From positions 12,553,369-12,617,368 of the forward strand of contig CM018051.1 in assembly GCA_008638375.1 (NCBI GenBank): a DNA stretch of 64,000 nucleotides, in the 5' to 3' direction. Source of the stretch: Nyssa sinensis. Taxonomy: Eukaryota > Streptophyta > Magnoliopsida > Cornales > Nyssaceae. Position 1 is the stretch's first letter. Each line of letters begins with the position of its first letter. Under the pieces are notes generated by a model, which had not been told where the DNA came from, made no database searches, and worked only from the letters and a program-made list of their open reading frames with translations. The translations under genes and the position numbers were made by a program. Below are positions 35,901-48,360 of the stretch, in pieces.

Positions 35901-38900
35901 GAGGAATTAAATAAATGGGTAATGAGAGAATTGAAAAGGAGAAAAAAAAAAGAATTCCATAAGATTAAGAACAGATTTGGAAAGTATATGTTTAATTTCG
36001 CTCTATTTCGATTATAGTACTAACTTATTTAAATACCTTTTACATTTTTAAAATATCTAAGCTACTTAGGAGAATTTATAATTATAGAATTATAATACTA
36101 TAAACTAAAAATTCTTTTATTTATTATTATTCTTTTAAATAAAGACCGGGTTGGGTTGTGTGGAGCAAGTATGAATTTAACCTAATCGAGATAGGGTAAA
36201 TGTAAGATAGAATAAGTCGGGTTTGAATTTTTTTTTTTTTTTTTTTTCGTTTTTTCTTTTGAGTGAGATAGTTTTGAAATAGAAACACCCCGTCTCATCA
36301 GTGAAATTTATTGTTCACTATTGTTAGGCACATGATATAGTAATCATATACCATAAGAACTTATTTTAGACCAAAAATTATTTACATGTAAGAAAATTTA
36401 TATGGTTAATGAAAGTATGAGAAAATTTAATAATTAATAAATTTTTAATTTTTCATGTCTATTAATTATAAGAGGATTAACTGTATGCGGATTTTTTTTT
36501 AAAAAAAAAGGTTCATTTTTCAAATCCAAATCATTTAAGAGTTTAACGGGTCTATGAAGAATTGTCATCAACAAAAGTTCAAAATGATTTATCATTCAAA
36601 ACTGTTTAAAGAAAGAAACTGTGAAAACACGGCGACTTTAACGACTATGTGAAGAATTAAATTATCCAATCAACCACTCAGGGAGACTGACTTGGAATTA
36701 TTGGAGTCTTGGTCTCCTCCATCCAACAACTCTTTCACCATTCATTTCATATCAAGTAGATGAAAGTTTCTTACAATTTACCTTCTTGGTAGGGCATTAG
36801 CATGAGAAAGCAACACAACAATATTATTTTCTAAATATGGGAGGAATTATACAATTATGACATCCATTTTGACTAATGATCAAAGGAACGAGCAATTAGG
36901 AATTAGGAATTGAAATAAATATCTATTTTTAACGGGAGAATTCTCAAGAGCTTGTAATTTGAATGCTTAAGTAAAGTTACACAGAAGTTGCTCTTAATCT
37001 CATATGGTTTCTCAATGTTAGACATATTAATATTTTTACTCCAACCATCCTGTTAAGATATTATTAACAATTTGATGGATGATTGTGTAAAAGTTAATAT
37101 AAAACAGGCTTTCAAGAGGTGGGGCCTTGTTTGTTTGTTATTTTCCTATTTAGTGCAGTGGAATATATATATATATATATATATATTATTAGCAATGGAA
37201 TTAGGAATTGAAATAGGTGAGAAAATTCTCAAGAGTTTGTAATTTGAAATCTCAAGTAAAGTTAGAGTGAAGTTGCACTTAATCTCATGTGGTTTCTCAA
37301 TGTTAGACAAGTTCATGCTCACTCTGTTAAGATATTGTTAACATGTGTTTATGTTCATGCTCACATTTTCACATTTTTACTCCAACTATCCAATTTTCAA
37401 ATTCATTATTCATTTTTCAAATTCTTAATAATTTTATTTAAACAAATAAGAAATCACATACCAATCTTCATATTTTGGTATGTCGAACTCATCATCTTTA
37501 AATTTATCTTCATTTCGACCTGAATAGTGCATAAATAGTGATTTGAAAATCATCCTCAATTTTTTTTTTATCCTTCAAATTTAAAGATCACAAATGAAGG
37601 TCATCTTCACATCTTAAAATTTGAAGAGGTAATGAAGATGGGTTAGATTTGTGTTTTTTCATTTCCACTTTCAAATTTGAAGTTTGAAGGTGGGTTGGAG
37701 ATGTTATTGTCAAATCCTTATCTTTCTCTTTCTTCTCTTAGCCGTGGGCCATTGGATCACATGGTAGTGTATAGGCCATCTTCAAAGGCTATGTAGGAAA
37801 AGTTTTGATAAGAGTTATTAGACTAGAGAATGACATCAATGACATTACTCACTCGCGAACGTTGGATCCTTCGTTGAACTCTTGTGTACCACACGCGTTA
37901 CATCTATGGTATAGTCCGTGAGAATACGACCTTGCGTGTTACACAAGAACGTTGACCTGCTTTCAGTTATTGACTACTAAGTACTCCAACTCATTCTACA
38001 TCCACTAACCGGTAATTTCTCGGTTTCAAATTAACGCGTAGACGAGTTGAGGAATTAAATAAATGGGTAATGAGAGAATTGAAAAGGAGAAAAAAAAAAG
38101 AATTCCATAAGATTAAGAACAGATTTGGAAAGTATATGTTTAATTCCGCTCTATTTCGATTATAGTACTAACTTATTTAAATACCTTTTACATTTTTAAA
38201 ATATCTAAGCTACTTAGGAAAATTTATAATTATAGAATTATAATACTACAAACTAAAAATTCTTTTATTTATTATTATTCTTTTAAATAAAGACCGGGTT
38301 GGGTTGTGTGGAGCAAGTATGAATTTAACCTAATCGAGATAGGGTAAATGTAAGATAGAATAAGTCGGGTTTGAATTTTTTTTTTTTTTTTTTCGTTTTT
38401 TCTATTGAGTGAGATAGTTTTGAAATAGAAACACCCCGTCTCATCAGTGAAATTTATTGTTCACTATTGTTAGGCACATGATATAGTAATCATATACCAT
38501 AAGAACTTATTTTAGACCGAAAATTATTTACATGTAAGAAAATTTATATGGTTAATGAAAGTATGAGAAAATTTAATAATTAATAAATTTTTAATTTTTC
38601 ATGTCTATTAATTATAAGAGGATTAACTGTATGCGGATTTTTTTTTAAAAAAAAAGGTTCATTTTTCAAATCCGAATCATTTAAGAGTTTAACGGGTCTA
38701 TGAAGAATTGTCATCAACAAAAGTTCAAAATGATCTATCATTCAAAACTGTTTAAAGAAAGAAACTGTGAAAACACGGCGACTTTAACGACTATGTGAAG
38801 AATTAAATTATCCAATCAACCACTCAGGGAGACTAACTTGGAATTATTGGAGTCTTGGTCTCCTCCATCCAACAACTCTTTCACCATTCATTTCATATCA

Positions 38901-40470
38901 AGTAGATGAAAGTTTCTTACAATTTACCTTCTTGGTAGGGCATTAGCATGAGAAAGCAACACAACAATATTATTTTCTAAATATGGGAGGAATTATACAA
39001 TTATGACATCCATTTTGACTAATGATCAAAGGAATGAGAAATTAGGAATTAGGAATTGAAATAAATATCTATTTTTAACGAGAGAATTCTCAAGAGCTTG
39101 TAATTCGAATGCTTAAGTAAAGTTACATAGAAGTTGCTCTTAATCTCATATAGTTTCTCAATGTTAGACATATTAATATTTTTACTCCAACCATCCTGTT
39201 AAGATATTATTAACAATTTGATGGATGATTGTGTAAAAGTTATATAAAACAGGCTTTCAAGAGGTGGGGCCTTGTTTGTTTGTTATTTTCCTATTTAGTG
39301 CAGTGGAATATATATATATATATATATATATTATTAGCAATGGAATTAGGAATTGAAATAGGTGAGAAAATTCTCAAGAGTTTGTAATTTGAAATCTCAA
39401 GTAAAGTTAGAGTGAAGTTGCACTTAATCTCATGTGGTTTCTCAATGTTAGACAAGTTCATGCTCACTCTGTTAAGATATTGTTAACATGTGTTTATGTT
39501 CATGCTCACATTTTCACATTTTTACTCCAACTATCCAATTTTCAAATTCATTATTCATTTTTCAAATTCTTAATAATTTTATTTAAACAAATAAGAAATC
39601 ACATACCAATCTTCATATTTTGGTATGTCGAACTCATCATCTTTAAATTTATCTTCATTTCGACCTGAATAGTGCATAAATAGTGATTTGAAAATTATCC
39701 TCAATTTTTTTTTTAACCTTCAAATTTAAAGATCGCAAATGAAGGTCATCTTCACATCTTAAAATTTGAAGAGGTAATGAAGATGGGTTAGATTTGTGTT
39801 TTTTCATTTCCACTTTCAAATTTGAAGTTTGAAGGTGGGTTGGAGATGTTATTGTCAAATCCTTATCTTTCTCTTTCTTCTCTTAGCCGTGGGCCATTGG
39901 ATCACATGGTAGTGTATAAGCCATCTTGAAAGGCTATGTAGGAAAAGTTTTGATAAGAGTTATTAGACTAGAGAATGACATCAATGACATTACTCACTCG
40001 CGAACGTTGGATCCTTCGTTGAACTCATGTGTACCACACGCGTTACATCTATGGTATAATCCGTGAGAATATGACCTTGCGTGTTACACAAGAACGTTGA
40101 CCTGCTTTCAGTTAATGACTACTAAGTACTCCAACTCATTCTACATTCACTAACTGGTAATTTCTTGGTTTCAAATTAACGCGTAGACGAGTTTAGGAAT
40201 TAAATAAATGGGTAATGAGTGAATTGAAAAGGAGAAAAAAAAAAGAATTCCATAAGATTAAGAACAGATTTGGAAAGTATATGTTTAATTCCGCTCTATT
40301 TCGATTATAGTACTAACTTATTTAAATACCTTTTACATTTTTAAAATATCTAAGCTACTTAGGAAAATGTATAATTATAGAATTATAATAGAATAAACTA
40401 AAAATTCTTTTATTTATTATTATTCTTTTAAATAAAGACCGGGTTGGGTTGTGTGGAGCAAGTATGAATT
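32836..40470. repeat. Tandem array, about 3.5 copies of a 2.15 kb unit
   Basis: Taking ttgttattttcctatttagt as the register, units start at 32836, 34991, 37135 and 39280 (periods 2155, 2144, 2145). The last copy is cut at about 40470 where caulimovirid-like sequence begins. Units 2 and 3 are nearly identical; unit 1 is somewhat more diverged. Each unit has a (TA)n tract near its start and poly-T tracts. It also has an internal imperfect repeat (34748-34930 versus 35036-35190) and a small hairpin (cttgtgtaccacacgc … gcgtgttacacaag, 33595-33663 in unit 1). A 78-codon ORF repeats at 35139, 37287 and 39432, but its composition is AT-driven and no product is recognised. Confidence 0.9.
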
Positions 40471-40797
40471 TAAGGAAATCAAATTACTTTCCTTAGAAAA
40501 TCAATTACAATCCTTTCAAATAAAGGAAAAAATTCAACAAATTCATAATCAATTTGTTAATGAAATCTGTAGTGACATTCCCAATGCTTTTTGGAAAAGG
40601 AAACAATATATTAATTATTTACCCTATGAATATACCTTTCAGGAAAAATATATTCCTACAAAAGCTAGACCCAGTCAAATGGAAAAAGACTCTCTAGAAT
40701 TATGCAAGGCAGAAATCCAAGAATTATTGGATAAAAAATTAATTCGAAAAAGCTCATCTCCATGGAGCTGCACAGCCTTCTATGTTAATAAAAATGC
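40471..40797 (+). pseudogene. Caulimovirid-like reverse transcriptase fragment (endogenous pararetrovirus)
   Basis: The frame fused to the end of the tandem array carries the N-terminal RT block typical of Caulimoviridae and other plant pararetroviruses: an IPTKARPSQM motif, a KAEIQELLDKKLIRKS stretch and SPWSCTAFYVNK. The catalytic YxDD region is absent. Homology stops near 40797, where unrelated sequence from the same kind of element follows. The fragment is truncated at both ends by rearrangement, so it is a dead genomic fossil. The preceding residues from the ATG at 40451 belong to the array. Confidence 0.75.
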
Positions 40798-40919
40798 TAT
40801 CCTGCTTTTGATAACAAATATCGTTATCTTCAAGAAGCCATTCTTAAAAAAACTAGTTCTGTGGAAATACACCACTATCATCTGAAAAATAATAAAAAAT
40901 CAGAAATCCAATTGCTTAT

Positions 40920-41672
40920 AGAAAATTTCATAATCTTAAAATCTTAAGACCAAATGAATGAAATTTCGATCCTAATAGATCAAGGCAATTAACCTTGAAA
41001 GGAGTATCTCATAATTTTAATTATTGGGATTATCATCATGCTTGAGAAGATACATTTTATTATCAAAATCCCAAGAGGAAGCATACTTGGTTTTTCCATC
41101 TTAATAAAAAGATATCAGAGCAAATATTGCCCAATTAAATTTTTCAATGGTGGGATAAATTTGGTCTTTCTCTAGATATTCTTCCAGAATCCTTAAAGGT
41201 GAAATATTTACTACGGCTACAATTTCATCTTAAATCAAAGGAAATCCAGCAATATGCTGGTCAGGCATCATTTTATTATTTTACAGAATTCAGCATCCCA
41301 TGGATCTGGCGATAGAATATTGTTTATCTTGATGACAGTTTGAATATTCCAATTTTAGCCCTGACTTTCCATACCAGATGGTGGCAAGCTTATCCTCTTG
41401 AGGATAAAGTCCAAGAAATTCAGCTACGCATTGAGGAGTGTACCAGTGCTTCCAAAAGGCTAGTAATAAAACCAGCCATTACTCCTATCAATCCATTTGA
41501 TGCCCTCAAGGCTATGATCCATAAAGAATTTCTCATGATTAGAGAAAAAGAATTAATGATCAAATATATGGAGGTCATAAAGGATCAATTCTTCTCCACC
41601 TTTCCTTCTACAGACATCTCAGATGATGTGTCCATGACCTCTGATCATAGTGGAGATAATCAATGGAGATAA
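40920..41672 (+). pseudogene. Pararetrovirus-like polyprotein remnant, tryptophan-rich region
   Basis: One forward frame can be followed for about 250 codons with in-frame stops at 40959, 41043, 41136 and 41313. It has motifs such as HTWFFHLNK, FQWWDKFG, FSIPWIW and TRWWQAYP, a spacing of aromatic blocks I associate with plant endogenous pararetrovirus-like polyproteins; the exact domain is not certain. The last 110 codons (from 41340) are open and acidic towards the end. A second copy is at 45064-45806. Part of this frame (40971-41347) is also present as an inverted copy at 42282-42656. Confidence 0.5.
40971..41347 (+). repeat. Inverted repeat, arm A
   Basis: The 377-base arm runs from cctaatagatcaaggcaatt to gatgacagtttgaatat. 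Its reverse complement is at 42282-42656, with moderate divergence and a few indels. The spacer is 934 bases. Confidence 0.8.
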
Positions 41673-41730
41673 TCAATTTACATGCTTAGCTGGAGAATCA
41701 CAAGATCCAGCTGAGGACACACCAACTTTC

Positions 41731-42325
41731 GGTGATATCTGGGACGCCATGATCCATTTGGCATCTAATCAGCCAACCTAGCCAGAATCTTCCAAATCTG
41801 CCAAAGGAAAAGAAAGCAAATAAGCACAAACAACTTTTCCATTAAATCTATGCACTAATATGGACAGCTCATGTTTCAGCACATGTTTCCTTTGGAGCAA
41901 TAATTTAAAGCAATAATATTGAATGATGTAAGCTCTTATGTCACAGAACAATAATACTGAATGATGTAAGCTCTTATGTCATATTCAAACTGTTATCAAG
42001 ATAAACAATATCCCATCGCCAAATCCATTTCGGTGATATCTAGGACGGCATGATCCATTTGGCATCTAATCAGCCAATCTAGCCAGAATCTTCCAAATCT
42101 GCCAAAGGAAAAGAAAGCAAATCAGCACAAACAACTTTTCCATGAAATCTATGCACTAATATGGACAGCTCATGTTTCAGCACATGTTTCCTCTGGAGCA
42201 ATAATTTAAAGCAATAATATTGAATGATGTAAGCTCTTATGTCACAGAACAATAATACTGAATGATGTAAGCTCTTATGTCATATTCAAACTGTTATCAA
42301 GATAAACAATATCCCATCGCCAGAT
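41731..42325. repeat. Tandem duplication of a 301-base segment
   Basis: ggtgatatctgggacgccat at 41731 recurs as ggtgatatctaggacggcat at 42032, with close similarity through the following 300 bases. Each copy contains two instances of gaatgatgtaagctcttatg followed by tca, a paired TGAtGTAA/TTAtGTCA pattern that resembles bZIP (as-1-like) sites. The right copy leads into arm B of the inverted repeat. Confidence 0.85.
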
Positions 42326-42656
42326 CCATGGGATGCTGAATTCTACAAAATAATAAAATGATGCCTGACCAGCATATTGCTAGATTTCTTTTGATTTAGG
42401 ATGAAATTGTAGCCATAGTAAATATTTCATCTTCAAGAATTCTGTAAGAATATATAGAGAAAGACCAAATTTATCTCATTATTGAAAAATTTAATTAGGC
42501 AATATTTACTCTGATATCTTTTTATTAAGATGAAAAAACCAAATATGCTTTTTAAAATTTTGATAATAAAATATATCTTTCTAAATTTGATGATAATTTT
42601 AATAATTAAAATTATGAAATATTTTTTTCAAAATTAATTACCTTAATCTATTAAGG
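42282..42656 (-). repeat. Inverted repeat, arm B
   Basis: It starts atattcaaactgttatcaag and ends ccttaatctattaagg, matching the complement of arm A. In the duplicated unit to the right, the corresponding arm is nearly lost: at about 46165 the sequence jumps from ccatcaccagat to gataattttaataattaaaa. Confidence 0.8.
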
Positions 42657-42660
42657 CGAC

Positions 42661-42772
42661 TGAGAATAGTATTTCTCATATGATAAACAGTAGAAGTATG
42701 ATGACCACATCACATGCAAACATACTTTGTGAAAGCAGAATGGACAGGACAGTCCACAAATTGGGTCCACAG
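42661..42772 (+). repeat. P block, copy 0 (truncated)
   Basis: It starts tgagaatagtatttctcata and stops after gggtccacaggccaga, where it jumps into gctaaaatattagct. It is the first of five copies of a roughly 350-base block upstream of CNL-2. Confidence 0.75.
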
Positions 42773-43960
42773 GCCAGAGCTAAAATATTAGCTAAAAATT
42801 TTAGCCAAAATTAATCCAGTAATGTTAGCCAAAATTAATCCAGTAATGCTAGCCAAAATTTTAGCTAAAAATTTTCAATTTTTATTTCAACTATTCATTT
42901 TCTGAATGTAAACTCTAACACTATTTTTTAATTTTGTTAGTTAATAAAAGTCAATAATCTAATAATGCAACCAAAATTTAGAGAGGCTTAACTAGTCTCT
43001 TGAAAAAAATAAACCGTTGACTATTTCTAGAGAGAGTGATAACTAATATATAAAATAACTAGAGACTTAACTACTCTGTTGACCACAAATAACTAGTGAC
43101 TTAACTAGTCTGTTGACTCTTTTTAACTAAAGTGATATCTACTGTATAAAATAATTAGTGATTTAATTAGTCTGTTGGAGTCTTACTTTTTTTAATTTTT
43201 TTTTTAACTCTCTTTATAGCTAACAGGATGATAGTTTAGCTAGATTGTTGAAGATGCTTTAAGATCATACTTTAAAGGGTAATATTATTGTAATTTTGAA
43301 GTTATATTAGACATGTATTTTAATCATTAGAAAAAATTTAGAAATTCGAGGTAAAGTGATTATAACAAATAAAAACTTAATTTCAAGATTATTTGATAAT
43401 TCAAATACTATTTTTGCATATGACCTCACGGTAATACTATCCTATTTTTTATGTTAAAAAATTTCTATAATTATTAGATATTTTAGAAAAAATTAATTAA
43501 TCATTTTGAATAAGATAAATGTAAATAGGAATGCCACTCGTCTATTGAAAATTGGTAAAATAATTAACATGCATTATACATATATGGGCTTGATATAAGC
43601 ATTCTACGCATCAATTATCACTTTCTTTTTTCAAATTTTTGAGACTAATGATAACATTTTTCCTCATATCTTTCTATCATATCTTCAATAATTCAATCTA
43701 ACAAAATAGAATATTATTATTAGTCATAGAAGTTTGAAAATTAAAATTAAACTAACACGTGTAATTTATATATACGTTAATCAAATTGCGACGTTTTAAA
43801 TTTTATAATTAATAGCAACATTTCTCATTTGATGAACAAAAGAAATTCAATGGCAACATCACATGCATACATATTTTTTAAAATGATTAAAAATTAAAAT
43901 TTAACTAACACATGTAATTTACGTGTACGCATAAATTATACGCCCTAACCGGATCGACTG
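42773..43960. other. AT-rich region, no gene; duplicated at about 46840-48054
   Basis: No ORF of note. It contains repeated short phrases (agtgacttaactagtctgttga type) and matches the region between P3 and P4 in unit 2 with many substitutions. Confidence 0.5.
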
Positions 43961-44307
43961 AGGATAGTATTTCTCATCTGATAAACAGGAGAAGTATGAT
44001 GGCCACATCACATGCATACATACTTTGTGGAACGGATGAACGGATGGTGCAGAATGGACAGGACAGTCCACGAAGTGGGTCCACAAGCCAGAGAGACAGC
44101 TATCACCGACAACAGGATCCTATCAAAATAAAGTGAGCCTGAGGCCTCGGGAAACGCAACTCACATTCTCTCTCTCTTCTCTGACAGTCTGACCCTTCAT
44201 GCTAAAATGGGTCCGAATTTAATTCTAGTGTAATCATTTTATGCCTAATCAAAAGGGCTATAAAGGCAACTCACTAGTTTTTTGACAACCCATCACGTGT
44301 TACTACT
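43961..44307 (+). repeat. P block, copy 1
   Basis: A full block: aggatagtatttctcatctg, then gaatggacaggacagtccac, a CT-rich tract (ctctctctcttctctgacag) and ggctataaaggcaactcac. The CT-rich tract and TATAAA give it a promoter-like look, but the TATAAA lies downstream of the CT tract. Confidence 0.8.
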
Positions 44308-44665
44308 AGGATAGTATTTCCCATCTGATAAACAGGAGAAGTATGATGGCCACATCACATGCATACATACATTATGGAATGGATGAACGGATATGGTGCA
44401 GAATGGACAGGACAGTCCACGAAGTGGGTCCACAGGCCAAAGAGATAGGTATCACGGACGAGAGGATTGTATCAAAATAAAGTGAGACCGAAGCCTCGGG
44501 AAACGCAACTCACATTTTCTCTCTCTCTTCTCTGACAGTCTGACCCTCCGTGCTAAAATGGGTCCAAATTTCATTCTGTCATTTTATACCTAATCAAAAG
44601 AGTAATAAAGGCGACTCACCTTTTTTTGACAACCCATCACATGTTACGACAGATCCATCATTTTC
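44308..44665 (+). repeat. P block, copy 2
   Basis: It directly follows copy 1 in tandem with the same landmarks, and runs into a poly-T tract (44680-44694) and the Q block. Confidence 0.8.
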
Positions 44666-45063
44666 GAATTTCAAATTTTTTTTTTTTTTTTTTTGGGTTA
44701 GATTTCAAATTCTTTTAAGCTATACTACATTAGCATTGCTTGATGTATTGTTTTTTTATAATACAAAGGATGAACTGTTTAAATGATTAGTTGTTATACG
44801 ATTCATGCACTTTGAAATCCTGCATTTGGATGGTTAGTTTTTTCGTGGATGGACATTTGAGAAAATAGGTAAGAAAGTAGCAAAATTGCAGTGGGTTCAC
44901 CTTGAAGCGTTTGGGAACTGCAAGAATATATGATTACTTGTGGGAAATTTTAGAGATTAGAATGGTTACCTTGCATTGATGTTGAGCCATGATTGAATTT
45001 TGCCATACTTGGTACATTCCATGATTGAAAAATAATAAAAAATCAGAAATTCAATTGCTTATA

Positions 45064-45806
45064 GAAAATTTCATATCCTTAAAATCTTAAGACTAAACGA
45101 ATGAAATTTTGATCCTAATAGATTAAGGCAATTGACTTTGAAAGGAATATCTCATAATTTTAATTATTGGAATTATCATCATGCTTGAGAAAATACATTT
45201 TATTATCAAAATTCCAAGAGGAAGCATACTTAGTTTTTTCATCTTAATAAAAAGATATCAGAGCAAATATTGTCCAATTAGATTTTTCAATGGTAGGATA
45301 AATTTGGTCTTTCTCTAGATATTCTTCCAGAATCCTTAAAGGTGAAATATTTACTACGGCTACAATTTCATCCTAAATCAAAGGAAATCCAGCAATATGC
45401 TGGTCAGGCATCATTTTATTATTTTACAGAATTCAGTATCCCATGGATCTGGCGATAGAATATTGTTTATCTTGATGACAGTTTGAATATTCCAATTTTA
45501 ACCCGGACTTTCAATACTAGATGGTGGCAAGCTTATCCTCTTGAGGATAAAGTCCAAGAAATTCAGCTACGCATTAAGGAGTGTACCAGTGCTTCCAAAA
45601 GGCTAGTAATAAAACCAGTCTTTACTCCTATCAATCCATTTGATGCCCTCAAGGCTATGATCCATAAAGAATTTCTCATGATTAGAGAAAAAGAATTAAT
45701 GATCAAATATATGGAGGCCATAAAGGATCAATTCTTCTCCACCTTTCCTTCTACAGACATCTCAGACGATGTGTCCATGACCTCTGATCATAGTGGAGAT
45801 AATTAA
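45064..45806 (+). pseudogene. Pararetrovirus-like polyprotein remnant, second copy
   Basis: This is a paralogous copy of 40920-41672 with the same aromatic blocks (FQW.DKFG region changed, FSIPWIW, TRWWQAYP) and shared stop positions, including the TAG after IPWIWR. The open part runs 45483-45806 and ends three residues earlier than in the first copy. Shared stops show that the frame was already dead before the segmental duplication. Confidence 0.5.
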
Positions 45807-46231
45807 TGGAGATAATTAATTTACATGCTTAGCTGGAGAATCACAAGATCCAGCTGAGGACACACCAACTTTTGGTGATATCTGGGACGCCATGATCTAT
45901 TTGGCATCTAATCAGCCAACCTAGCCAGAATCTTCCAAATCTGCCAAAGGAAAAAAAAGCAAATAAGCACAAACTTTCATTAAATCTATGCACTAATATG
46001 GACAGCTCATGTTTCAGCACATGTTTCCTCTGGAGCAATAATTTAAAGTAATAATATTGAATGATGTAAGCTCTTATGTTACATAACAATAATACTAAAT
46101 AATGTAAGCTTTTATGTCATATTCAAACTGTTATCAAGATAAACAATATCCCATCACCAGATGATAATTTTAATAATTAAAATTATGAAATATTTTTTTC
46201 AAAATTTATTACCTTAATCTATTAAGGCGAC

Positions 46232-46600
46232 TGAGAATAGTATTTCTCATATGATAAACAGTAGAAGTATGATGACCACATCACATGCAAACATACTTTG
46301 TGAAAGCAGAATGGACAGGACAGTCCTCGAGGTGGGTCCACAGGCCAGAGAGACAGCTATCATACGAGAGGATCGTATAAAAAAAAGGTGAGCCCCAGGC
46401 CTCGTGAAACTCAACTCACATTTTCTCCCTCTCTCTTCTCTGACAGTCCGACCCTCCACTGGATGCTAAAATGGGTCCAAATTTAATTGGTCGTGTAATC
46501 ATTTTATACCGGATCAAAAGGGCAATAAAGGCAACTCACTTTTTTTTGACAACGCATCACCTGTTTCTACTAGGACAGATCCATCATTTTCCTTCCCCAA
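46232..46600 (+). repeat. P block, copy 3
   Basis: It starts tgagaatagtatttctcata like copy 0 but is full length, ending aggacagatccatcattttc, and is followed directly by an R block. Confidence 0.8.
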
Positions 46601-46780
46601 CCTGCTGGTTGCCAACATTTTAAAAAGACAATAGTATTTTCTTCTTGAAATTCTCCATAACTTTGCTTCTTTTTTTAGGATTTGTTAATTTTCTAACTCT
46701 ACCAGTCATCTCCTTTAATTTAATTTAACTTTGTACAAGGAAAGAGACTGGATTAACTATATGTGAATTCTTTATGCAGT
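46596..46780 (+). repeat. R block, distal copy
   Basis: The phrase ccccaacctgctggttgcca and what follows (agacaatagtattttcttct, gggaagagactg…tgtgaatt) match 50556-50730 in the CNL-2 5' flank. Confidence 0.75.
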
Positions 46781-46839
46781 GAATTAATAAAGTAATTTTA
46801 TTTTATTTTATTTACAGACAGATTGTGAAGTAATCCAGT

Positions 46840-48054
46840 AATGCTAGCTAAAATTTTACCTAAAAACTTTTAATTTTTATTTTAACTATTTATTTTTTGA
46901 ATGTAAACTCTAACATTATTTTTTATTTTAGCTAATTAATATAAGGTTGAAATAAAAGTTAATAATCTAATAATGCACAACATTATACCGTTGAGATTTG
47001 AAAAAAAAATATACTATTGGATGAAGTGTTTAGAGAGGCTTAAATAGTATATAAAATAACTATTGACTTAACTAGTCTGTGGAAGAAAATAAACCGTTGA
47101 CTGTTTCTAGATAGAGGGATAACTAATATATAAAATAATTAATGACTTAACTAGTTAGTTGACGGCAAATAACTAAGTGACTTATCTAGTCTGTTGACAA
47201 TTTTTAGCAAGAGTGATAGCTAGCATATCAAATAACTAGTGACTTAATTAGTCTGTTGGAGTCTTTTTTTTTTTTTTTTTAGCTTTCTATCATAGCTAAC
47301 AGGATGATAGTTTAGCTGGATTGCTGAAGATGCTCTAATATTATATTTTTAAGAATAATGTTATTATAATCTCGAACTTATATGAGACATGTATTTTAAT
47401 TATTAGAAAGTTTAAAAATTAGAGTTAAAGTGATTATGACAAATAAAAACTTAATTTTGAGACTTCTTGATAATTCAAATACTATTTTGGCATATGACCT
47501 CACTGTAATACTGTCCTATTTTTTTTTGTTAAATTTTTTTTTTAATTATTAAATATTTTAAAAAATATTAATTAATTATTTTGAATAATATAAATGTAGA
47601 TAGGAATGCTACTCGTTGGTTGAGAACTCGTAATATAATTAACATGCATAATACATATATGTGCTTGATATAAGCATTCTACGCATCAATTACTTCTTCT
47701 TCCTTTTTTTGAATTTTTGAGACTAATGATAACATTTCTCCTCTCCATCTTTGTGTCATATCTTCAATAGTTTAATCTAATAAAAAAGAGTACTAAAATT
47801 AGTCACAGAAGTTTGAAAATTAAAATTTAACTAATGCGTGTAATTCATGTGTACATATAAATTATATATGTTAATCAAATCACGGCGTTTCAAATTTTAC
47901 AACCGATAATAACATTTCTCTTTTGGTGAACAAAAGATATATAATGGCCACCTTACATGCATACATATTTATTAAAATGATCAAAAATTAAAATTTACCT
48001 CACACATGTAATTCACGTGTACACATAAATTATCCACGCAAACCAGATCGACTG
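46840..48054. other. AT-rich region, no gene; duplicate of 42773-43960
   Basis: The order of short phrases is the same as in unit 1 (gctagctaaaattttacc, ggcttaaatagt, gcatatgacctcactgtaat, ttaacatgcataatacatat). Nothing coding is recognised. Confidence 0.5.
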
Positions 48055-48329
48055 TGGATAGTTTTTCTCATCTGATAAACAGGAGAAGTATGATGGCCAC
48101 ATCACATGCATACATACTTTATAGAAAGGATTAGATGTGACAAATGTTATTCAAATTCGTGAACTCGTCCTAACTCATTCATTATCAATTCGTCCTAACT
48201 CACCCATTTAATTAGCAGGTCATCAAAGAGTTGGGCAATAAATAATTCGTCAATTTAACGGGTCAATACAGATTAGATATAGGTATTTAACGCGTTGAAA
48301 ATGAAAAATAATAAAATAATATAAGAATA

Positions 48330-48360
<31 letters not shown>

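Larger units (their letters stand above)
40882..45015. repeat. Tandem segmental duplication upstream of CNL-2, unit 1
   Basis: The order is pararetrovirus-like remnant, P block (42661), AT-rich region with agctaaaatttta and 'taactagtctgttga' phrases (42773-43960), two P blocks (43961, 44308) and Q block (about 44665-45015). The same order is repeated from 45026 to 50127 with indels. Join points are the shared tgaaaaataataaaaaatca (40882, 45026) and the shared Q-block end ttgaattttgccatac. Confidence 0.75.

Noticed and set aside
35139..39668. Identical 78-codon ORF repeated three times in the tandem array (35139, 37287, 39432) as a possible small gene family
   Set aside because: It is conserved only because the units are nearly identical DNA. 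The translation is dominated by Phe/Ile/Leu/Asn from AT-rich sequence, and unit 1 does not keep it.
32836..40470. Direct repeats considered as a CRISPR array or centromeric satellite
   Set aside because: The unit is 2.15 kb with only 3.5 copies in plant DNA, and no short repeat-spacer pattern exists. It relates to NLR-flanking sequence, not to a satellite.
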